NCBI GenBank assembly: GCA_001787755.1
Contig: MFYJ01000007.1
Coordinates: forward strand, 272,585 to 336,584
Source: Candidatus Peribacteria bacterium RIFOXYB1_FULL_54_35
GTDB lineage: Bacteria > Patescibacteriota > Gracilibacteria > Peribacterales > Peribacteraceae
Length of the DNA: 64,000 nt
Direction: 5' to 3'
Below, piece after piece: positions 57,951 to 64,000 of the stretch. The position numbers and the translations under genes are program-made. Within the stretch, counting starts at the first letter, position 1, and every line of letters begins with the position of its first letter. Under the pieces are notes generated by a model. That model searched no databases. It had not been told where the DNA came from and saw only the letters and a program-made list of their open reading frames with translations.

Positions 57951-58436
57951 TCACTTGTCTGTTTTCCCATCCTCCTTCTCCCATTTACTGTTCCGTTCTC
58001 TTCCGATAGTTGCGAGGAAATAACTGATGGGTGAAAGCCCTACGAGCGCGGCAAGGGTGAAGAGCGAAACGAACACAGCAAGTATGTACATTCTTGCACC
58101 TACGGCTATGCCGATGGCAGCAACGAGCCAGATGTCGGCTGCCGTTGTCAGACCACGCACATCTGTTCTGTTATGAAGAATCACTCCTGCTCCGAGGAAA
58201 CCAACACCGCTCACAATGGCTGCTATTACATGAGTAAAATCGATGCGGTCGCTCATTTGAGTGAAGACATCGATTGCGAGGATGGTAATGAGGCAGGAGC
58301 TGATCGCGATCACCATGCATGTGCGCAAGCCGGAGGGCTTGCCGGAAATATCCCGCTCTATGCCTGCGAGTGCTCCCAGGAACCCCGCGAGAAGGATTCT
58401 GCCGACCATATCTGCTGAAATGCCGAATTGTTCCAT
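57951..58436 (-). CDS. MgtC/SapB family membrane protein
   Basis: 161 residues with about five helices. The MgtC signature is visible: RILLAGFLGALAGIERDISGKPSGLRT and VIAAIVSGVGFLGAGVI, then VRGLTTAADIWLVAAIGIAVG. MgtC proteins influence Mg2+ adaptation or membrane ATPase activity. It lacks the long C-terminal ACT-like domain of some members. Confidence 0.93.
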   Translation of the reverse strand: MEQFGISADMVGRILLAGFLGALAGIERDISGKPSGLRTCMVIAISSCLITILAIDVFTQMSDRIDFTHVIAAIVSGVGFLGAGVILHNRTDVRGLTTAADIWLVAAIGIAVGARMYILAVFVSLFTLAALVGLSPISYFLATIGRERNSKWEKEDGKTDK

Positions 58437-58481
58437 ATGTTTGTTTCTGTATATTATACATCAAATTCCCCTCTCTGTGTA

Positions 58482-60158
58482 CTACTCAGCGCTCCGTGTG
58501 AGCTCTTCTATTTTCCCGGAGAGCTGTGTGAGGCCCGGATCCCTCTTCAGCGCTGTTTCGTAGGCCTCCCTCGCGAGAGCAGCTTCCCCAAGTTGCTCAT
58601 AGGTGAGGCCCATATTGATGAAGGGAACCGGAGAAGCTGCGTCTAGAAGTGATGCAAGCCGATAGGCCTCAAGGGCTTCTTTATGCATTGCCCTCTTCGA
58701 GTAAGCGACACCAATGTTCAGCTGCGCTCCGGCGTGCAACGGATTGAGCTCAAGAGTGTTCTCAAACGCATCTATGGCTTCGTTCAGGCCTCCGCTGTCC
58801 ATGTATGCCTGCCCGAGATTTCCGTAGGCAGAAGCTGTGGGGCGGATAGCAATGGACTTCTTGTAGGACTCAATAGCGCTGGAAAGCAGTCCCCTCTCGT
58901 AGAAGTACACTCCAATGTTGTTGTGAGCAGCCTGCGCATCAGGATAGTGACGGATGACATTCTGGAAGAGTGTTCTGCTTGTGCGCCATACCGCAGCCTG
59001 GTTTGCTGCGAGAAATGCGAAGACGATGATGATAACCGAGAGAGAGCCAAGGAGAGGTTTTGTAAACCTCTGTGGAACGCGTTTCTCCAGAAGCATACCC
59101 AGTCCCAGGAGAATGCCGATCATCGGCACGTACGCGTAGCGGTCTGCGGCGAAGTAAACATCTCCAAAATTCTCTCCTATCTGGAAACTCGCAAACGTCG
59201 GAGCAAGCATGATCAGAAACCAGGTAAGACCAAAGAGCAGTTCGGGAGAAGATCTGCGGATACGCCATGCAGCGGAAAGAAGAAGGATGAGAAAGAGGAG
59301 AGGGAGGAAGAAGTCCACCGAGAAGAATGAGATGGCATCTGTGTAGGGATAGATGACGCTGAGATGCAGCGGCAGAAACATTTTGTAGAGGAGGAACATG
59401 CTGCTCTTTCCCGCCATCAGGAATTTCTCTGCAATGCTGGAAGAATGGAGGAGCGTGAGCTGTGTGTCGCCGAAGAGTCCTATTGCCCCGAATGCCAGGC
59501 TCAGTGCGAAGAAAGGCGCATACTCCGTCCAATGCATCCGTTTCTCTCTGCTCATCCTGTAGTAGTCGAGAACGATGAGGAGGAAAGGGAGAGCGAGAAT
59601 AGACGGCTTGGATGCAAGTCCGGCTGCGAATGCGAGGAAACTTCCGTAGTAGATCTTGCTGCTCCTGCTCTCTTCGTATCGTAGGTAGAGGAAGATTGCC
59701 AGGAGGCAGAACAGCCCGGCAAGGAGATCCTTGCGCGCACTCACCCAGGCAACAGCTTCTGTATTGAGCGGATGTACGAGGAAGAGAAGGGCAAAAAGGA
59801 GGGAGAAGCTCCTGCTCTTCATGAAGTGGCGGAGTATTGCGAAAGCGAGAAGAGAACTTCCAATGTGGAGGAGGAGACTGTGCAGATGGTAGAAGGAGGG
59901 ATGGAAACCACTTATTGCGTAATCAATCTGGAAACTGAGAAAGAGGAACGGTGTGTAGAGCACTTCCTCATAGGAAGTGAGAATGGCGAGAAGGTTCCGG
60001 AACGATATTTCCCGGATGAGAGGGTTCTGTAGAACAAGTCTTGTGTCATCGTAGTCGACAAATTCATTCCTGAGCGAAGCTCCGTACATCAGGAAGCCCA
60101 CGGCAAGGAAGAAGGCGGCAATGAGCAACTCCCGTCGGTGTCGTTTGAAGAAGTACAT
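58482..60158 (-). CDS. TMTC-like membrane protein with TPR repeats
   Basis: 558 residues. The first ~390 residues are membrane helices with the TMTC/PMT-like motifs FVDYDDTRLVLQNPLI and LVHPLNTEAVAWVSARKDLLA. The last ~140 residues are about four TPR units (NNIGVYFYERGLLSSAIESY, AYGNLGQAYMDSGGLNEAI...). Eukaryotic TMTC proteins transfer mannose onto proteins; a bacterial protein O-glycosyltransferase role is plausible. It follows cca by six bases. Confidence 0.87.
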   Translation of the reverse strand: MYFFKRHRRELLIAAFFLAVGFLMYGASLRNEFVDYDDTRLVLQNPLIREISFRNLLAILTSYEEVLYTPFLFLSFQIDYAISGFHPSFYHLHSLLLHIGSSLLAFAILRHFMKSRSFSLLFALLFLVHPLNTEAVAWVSARKDLLAGLFCLLAIFLYLRYEESRSSKIYYGSFLAFAAGLASKPSILALPFLLIVLDYYRMSREKRMHWTEYAPFFALSLAFGAIGLFGDTQLTLLHSSSIAEKFLMAGKSSMFLLYKMFLPLHLSVIYPYTDAISFFSVDFFLPLLFLILLLSAAWRIRRSSPELLFGLTWFLIMLAPTFASFQIGENFGDVYFAADRYAYVPMIGILLGLGMLLEKRVPQRFTKPLLGSLSVIIIVFAFLAANQAAVWRTSRTLFQNVIRHYPDAQAAHNNIGVYFYERGLLSSAIESYKKSIAIRPTASAYGNLGQAYMDSGGLNEAIDAFENTLELNPLHAGAQLNIGVAYSKRAMHKEALEAYRLASLLDAASPVPFINMGLTYEQLGEAALAREAYETALKRDPGLTQLSGKIEELTRSAE

Positions 60159-60164
60159 ACGTAC

Positions 60165-61517
60165 TTACGAGAATCGTTTTTTTAGGAGTGCCACTGCTTC
60201 AGCCTTGCTGGTGATCTCTTTCCTGATTTGTGCATCGTAGAGTGTTCTCATAATTTCCCCTACTTTTTCCCCCGGAGGCATGCCGAGGAGTTCCATGACC
60301 TGCTCACCGCTCAGGAGAGGTTTGGGTGGGAGAGGATGCGTGTTCAGGAAGTTGTTGTAGTCCTTAATAATCCTGTTATACAGGATGTATTCTGGAGGCT
60401 CTGTGCCTGCGATATCCAGCCAGAAGAGCTGGAGGAGATCTGTGAACCAGGGATGGAAGTACCAGTGGGATTTCCGCTCGTTATCCATGTCGAAAAACGT
60501 GCTCATCATCATGTGATGACGGATAGTCCAATCCACTCTCTCTATGCGCTTCCCCGGGCACTGGAGCCGCTGCAGAACCTTCCGCGCGATATCAGCAGAT
60601 GTACTCGCATGATGGTCGAACCGGATCCGTTCCTTGAGAAGGAATGTTTCTGTTTTTCCAATGTCATGAAGGAGGGTGGCCCACCGGACATCCGGACCAT
60701 GGTCCTCGGTGAAAGACGCAATCGCCAGCATGGTGTGGTCCCACACGTCTCCTTCCTTATGGAAATCCGCCGGCTGTGCAACACCCTTGCACTTATGCAG
60801 CTCAGGAATGAGATGTTCTATGACATCGGTTTCCCACATGTCCTCGAATGCCCGGTTTGGTCGTGGCCCAAGGAGCATTTTTTCCAACTCCTCAAGCCTC
60901 CGGTTACTGGAGAGGATGCGGATGAGGCCCGCATGCTTGTGGAGAGCCTGGTAGGTCTCCGGGTGGTACTGGCCGTCAATACGGGCACGGAAACGGATGG
61001 CGCGGAGAAGGCGCAGCGCATCGTGTCGGATGCGTGTTCCGGGATCGCCAATGAAGCGGATGAGACGCTCTGTGAGATCATGCTCCCCTCCGTATGGATC
61101 GAAAATCTCCCCGGAAATGGGGTGGAAGTACACGCAATTGATCGTAATGTCACGACGCTGCGCATCGGTTTTCCTGTCACAGAAGGCAATGGATGCAGGA
61201 AGACGGCCGTTACTCAGCTCGTGTTCCTGCCGGAATGTTGTGAGTTCAAATATCTGCCCTTTGTAAGAAACAACCACCGCACCTAAGGCTGCGGAGGTGC
61301 CGTCATTCTTCGGAAAAAGCTTCGTGATGTCCGCTGGAGTGGCGCTGGTTGCGATATCGATCTCCTTCGGAATTTCTCCCAGAAGCATATCCCGCACGCT
61401 GCCGCCGACCCACCAGGCTTCAAATCCGGCATCAAGCAGTATCTCCACTGCATGGTACGCCGCTCCTCCCAGCTTTGAGTGGAAAGTGCGGTCGATGATT
61501 TCCTGTGAGGGGGGCAC
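60165..61517 (-). CDS. cca: CCA-adding tRNA nucleotidyltransferase
   Basis: 450 residues. Nucleotidyltransferase head WWVGGSVRDMLLGEIPKEIDIATSATP (metal ligands in the EID segment), RRDITINCVYFHP, RLIRFIGDPGTRIRHDALRLLRAIRF, and an HD domain with LLHDIGKTETF. It builds or repairs the CCA end. Both tRNAs in this window already encode CCA, so it probably works in repair. Confidence 0.95.
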   Translation of the reverse strand: MPPSQEIIDRTFHSKLGGAAYHAVEILLDAGFEAWWVGGSVRDMLLGEIPKEIDIATSATPADITKLFPKNDGTSAALGAVVVSYKGQIFELTTFRQEHELSNGRLPASIAFCDRKTDAQRRDITINCVYFHPISGEIFDPYGGEHDLTERLIRFIGDPGTRIRHDALRLLRAIRFRARIDGQYHPETYQALHKHAGLIRILSSNRRLEELEKMLLGPRPNRAFEDMWETDVIEHLIPELHKCKGVAQPADFHKEGDVWDHTMLAIASFTEDHGPDVRWATLLHDIGKTETFLLKERIRFDHHASTSADIARKVLQRLQCPGKRIERVDWTIRHHMMMSTFFDMDNERKSHWYFHPWFTDLLQLFWLDIAGTEPPEYILYNRIIKDYNNFLNTHPLPPKPLLSGEQVMELLGMPPGEKVGEIMRTLYDAQIRKEITSKAEAVALLKKRFS

Positions 61518-61537
61518 GGGGTTACACTACCACTACT

Positions 61538-62362
61538 ATGTTGCATTTTGCAGTGGCGGGAACACCTCTTTCCACTCCCGGAGCGGGAGGGACGGTGGAA
61601 GGACTGAGGCATGCAAAGAAGCTTGGCATCTCCGCTATGGAGCTTGAGTGGGTGCAGCAGGTGCCGAAGAGCACTGAGCGCATGAAGGAGATCCGGGAGA
61701 CCGCAGAGGCACTGGAGATGTATCTCACTGTCCATGCTCCGTACTACATCAATCTGAATACGCCGGAGAAGGCGAAGCTTGAGGCCAGCAAGAAGAGGAT
61801 TCTCGATGCTCTCTGTATGGCAGAGCTCTGCGGGGCGCACTCCGTGTGCGTCCATCCCGCATTTTACCTCGGGATGGACCCTTCGGATGCGTACGAGCAC
61901 GTCCGCAGGGCAACAGGAGAGATACTGAAGCACAGGAAGAAGCTTTTTCCGCATGTGAATCTGGCTTTTGAGACCATGGGCAAACCCACGCAGTTCGGGA
62001 CATTGGAAGAAGTGCTCAGGCTCAGCAAGGAATTTTCCATCTACCCCTGCATAGATCCTGCGCACATGCACGCAAGGACGAATGGAGGATGGAACTCCGG
62101 GAAAGAGTGGAATGCGATGTTCGATCTGTACCAGAAGCACCTCGGCAAGAAGTCTCTTTCAAGCATGCACATGCACTTCTCAGGCATTGAGTACACGGCG
62201 AAAGGAGAGAGGAAGCATCTGCCATTGAAGAAGAGTGACGCGAAGTGGAAGGATTTCCTGAAGGTTCTCAAAAAGAGGAGAATAGGAGGAACAGTGGTGT
62301 GTGAGTCCCCTCTTCTGGAGGGAGACACGCTCCTCATGCAGAAGGAATTCTTGGCACTCTAA
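61538..62362 (+). CDS. nfo: Endonuclease IV-type AP endonuclease
   Basis: 274 residues from the ATG at 61538. TIM barrel with HAPYYINL, VCVHPAFYLGMD, LAFETMGKPTQFGT, IDPAHMHAR and MHMHFSGIEYTAKGERKHLPL carrying the zinc ligands. It cuts DNA at abasic sites. It is divergent from cca by 20 bases. Confidence 0.93.
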   Translation: MLHFAVAGTPLSTPGAGGTVEGLRHAKKLGISAMELEWVQQVPKSTERMKEIRETAEALEMYLTVHAPYYINLNTPEKAKLEASKKRILDALCMAELCGAHSVCVHPAFYLGMDPSDAYEHVRRATGEILKHRKKLFPHVNLAFETMGKPTQFGTLEEVLRLSKEFSIYPCIDPAHMHARTNGGWNSGKEWNAMFDLYQKHLGKKSLSSMHMHFSGIEYTAKGERKHLPLKKSDAKWKDFLKVLKKRRIGGTVVCESPLLEGDTLLMQKEFLAL

Positions 62363-62366
62363 ACCT

Positions 62367-62394
62367 GCCCGCCGTCACAGAGTGGACGGCGGGC
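62367..62394. terminator. Terminator hairpin after nfo
   Basis: GCCCGCCGTC (62367-62376) with GACGGCGGGC (62385-62394). It separates convergent genes. Confidence 0.8.
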
Positions 62395-62434
62395 TTGCTC
62401 CTCGGGGTACCTGTGGAAAGGAGCAATTGGTTGG

Positions 62435-63010
62435 TCAGGCTTTTCTCAGCTCTGCATCGGGTGGGAGCTTTGGCACTTCCTCCTTTTTCTGCTTTCGGAA
62501 GTACACGACGTTTGCTCCCGCATCCTCTTTCACCACTGTCGCGGACTTGGGATCTACGAGGCAGTGATAGAAATTGACGATGAACATACCAGCCACAATT
62601 TCACCAGAGTGGATATCGCGGCCAAGAGAGAGCCTCTTCTGTTGTATGATCACGAAAATCACCTGTTGTGCAGGCGGCTTTTCCTCTTTTTCCCACTCGA
62701 AGTACTGTGCCATTTCTTTGTGGTTGTAAGGAATGCCTGCGCTGTCACGCTCCAGATTGGGATGCATGGGTAATTCCTTCACGGTCACCCATTTCTGAGC
62801 TTTCCACACCCGGATTTGTGCAGCCGTGGGGGTGAAGAGCACATCCACTTTCCCTTCCTTCGGCTTTTCAGCCTTCGGAAAGGATTTGAACTGGCCATCG
62901 GGAAAGCCCGGGGGACTCGGCACTTTCGGCTTCGTCTTGTCCCCGAACGTCCTTGAGACCAAAACAACGAAACACAGAGCCATCAACACGATTGCTGTTT
63001 TCCGGACCAT
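62435..63010 (-). CDS. Exported protein (191 aa), unknown
   Basis: From the ATG at 63010, which has AAGGAG seven bases before it, one of the best ribosome sites in the window; the longer frame to 63157 is not needed. Signal peptide KTAIVLMALCFVVLVSRTFG. The mature part is beta-rich with paired Trp (FTPTAAQIRVWKAQKWVTV). No known family. Confidence 0.72.
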   Translation of the reverse strand: MVRKTAIVLMALCFVVLVSRTFGDKTKPKVPSPPGFPDGQFKSFPKAEKPKEGKVDVLFTPTAAQIRVWKAQKWVTVKELPMHPNLERDSAGIPYNHKEMAQYFEWEKEEKPPAQQVIFVIIQQKRLSLGRDIHSGEIVAGMFIVNFYHCLVDPKSATVVKEDAGANVVYFRKQKKEEVPKLPPDAELRKA

Positions 63011-63328
63011 GGTTCGCTCCTTCAAAGAAAATCCATTGCTCCTATACTTCCCCAAGGAAGGTACTGCCAACGATGCCCCCCTATTCCACAGGCATCGCAT
63101 GACAGTAGCTTCTATGGGAAGGGCACCAGTGTCTTTTAGACATCCTTCTGGTAGCACCGGATTGAGGAAGTTTCACTGCTCTGTGAAAGAGCAAAGGGAG
63201 CGACTATAGTCCTCTCTTTCCGAAGTGCAAGAACAAGATGGCTTCGTGGAGCCATTCCGTATCGTATGCCAAAAGGGGCTGCTCTCGCGTGCAGAATTGC
63301 TATAATCAGCGCAACTTCCCCCACCAAT
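63011..63328. other. Spacer of about 318 bases before the second gap
   Basis: No gene is supported here. It holds the start-side sequence of the exported protein gene and, at its right end, the extended -10 promoter of gap (63299-63306). Confidence 0.5.
63298..63306 (+). promoter_or_regulatory. Extended -10 promoter of the second gap gene
   Basis: TGCTATAAT, a perfect TATAAT at 63301-63306 with the TGn extension. Start codon at 63329, so a leader of about 16 bases. Confidence 0.75.
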
Positions 63329-64000
63329 ATGAACATTGCCATTAATGGCTTCGGCCGTATAGGAAGGCAGGCCCTTCGCATCATTCTCGAGCAGCACCCG
63401 ACGATGCATGTGGTGCTTATTAATGACCTTACGGACGATAAGACTCTTAAGCATCTCTTCCAGTTCGACTCCACGTACAGAACGTACAACAACCCCAAAG
63501 CTTTTGATGGCGTGACAATGACTGCAGAGAAGGATCCGACTAAGCTCCCGCACAGAGACCTGAAGGTGGATGTTGTCTTAGAGTGCACGGGAGTGTTCCG
63601 AAAGAGAGAGGATGCGGCACTCCACCTGAAAGGCGGCGCCAAGAAAGTTATCATTTCCGCACCTGCGAAAGGAAATGTCGACGGCACATTCTGCATGGGA
63701 GTGAACGAGAAAACGTACAACTCCAGGAAAATGGATGTGCTCTCCAATGCTTCCTGCACCACGAATTGTCTTGCACCTATGGCAAAGGTTCTTCATGAGA
63801 ACTTCAAGATTCAGCAGGGCTTCATGACCACCATCCACAGCTACACCAATGACCAGCAGCTTCTCGATCTGCCGCATAAAGATCTCCGCCGTGCGAGAGC
63901 CGCTGCCATCAACATGGTTCCTACGTCCACGGGTGCCGCTACCGCCGTCGGGCTCGTACTCCCGGAACTCGCGGGGAAACTGGATGGCATGGCTATTCGT
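63329..64000 (+). CDS. gap: Glyceraldehyde-3-phosphate dehydrogenase, second copy (cut by window end)
   Basis: The first 224 residues are present; the gene continues past the window. NAD-binding start IAINGFGRIGRQALR, Asp33 in VVLINDLTDDK (NAD specificity), active Cys143 in SNASCTTNCLAP, and HSYTNDQQLLDLPHKDLRRARAAA. It is the likely glycolytic enzyme. It differs from the gap-fbp copy, which has Ala at the Asp position. Confidence 0.96.
   Translation, partial: MNIAINGFGRIGRQALRIILEQHPTMHVVLINDLTDDKTLKHLFQFDSTYRTYNNPKAFDGVTMTAEKDPTKLPHRDLKVDVVLECTGVFRKREDAALHLKGGAKKVIISAPAKGNVDGTFCMGVNEKTYNSRKMDVLSNASCTTNCLAPMAKVLHENFKIQQGFMTTIHSYTNDQQLLDLPHKDLRRARAAAINMVPTSTGAATAVGLVLPELAGKLDGMAIR

Overview
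The window looks like a chromosomal piece of a mid-GC (roughly 53% by eye) bacterium of the Candidate Phyla Radiation / Patescibacteria, perhaps of the Peregrinibacteria/Peribacteria type. This placement is an inference. It rests on small secreted and membrane proteins of unknown function, DUF11-repeat surface proteins, an orphan PilB-like ATPase, a VirB2-like two-helix protein, a sigma region 4/HARE-HTH regulator and an insertion-bearing class B PBP. No rRNA, CRISPR array or complete insertion sequence is present.

Layout. 1-6.4 kb: an odd protein with three sigma-70 region-2-like modules (minus strand), a candidate structured ncRNA (plus strand), an ECF sigma cluster with a Gly/Met/His-rich secreted protein, and small genes including a SagB-like lipoprotein. 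6.4-17.9 kb: a golvesin/DUF11 secreted protein divergent from a second ECF sigma/membrane partner pair, a gene lacking a standard start codon, a ferritin-VIT iron/manganese transporter, a TfoX-C protein, a clearly foreign GC-rich TIM-barrel gene, a secreted matrixin, a coiled-coil protein, a thermonuclease and a microprotein. 17.9-25.2 kb: pterin dehydratase, tandem GT-C membrane glycosyltransferases, a low-GC gene joined to the tail of tyrS, and an RluD-type synthase. 25.2-32.9 kb: FecR-like surface protein, PilB/GspE-like ATPase, class B PBP, and glmS; the PBP and glmS are separated by an IS5-type MITE nested in a TTAGGG-like palindrome.

33-50.3 kb is mostly core: rpsT-ruvX, sigma4-HARE protein, recA with two putative SOS-like operators, dnaB, mraY, gap-fbp (gluconeogenic pair), two GT4 glycosyltransferases, NAD kinase, prmC-purA, a DUF721 protein, rpsP-khpA. 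50.3-64 kb: DUF11 surface protein, tRNA-Val, secG, peptide-binding protein, rplI, tRNA-Ile(UAU), a frameshifted relic, small membrane proteins, MgtC, a TMTC-like TPR protein, cca, endonuclease IV and a second, catabolic-looking gap cut by the window edge.

The most unusual structural signal is a set of ten intergenic elements. Each consists of two imperfect inverted arms built from reiterated 6-9-base words (TTGTAGC, AGCTTTC, TTAGGG, GAAACAG or AAGGCAG type), and many share an AAATCCAAA-like core between the arms. They fill nearly all larger spacers, often begin at the TAG stop codon of the neighbouring gene, and also occur between divergent genes. Several genes have a TTGACA box only about 35-55 bases before the start codon, implying very short leaders.
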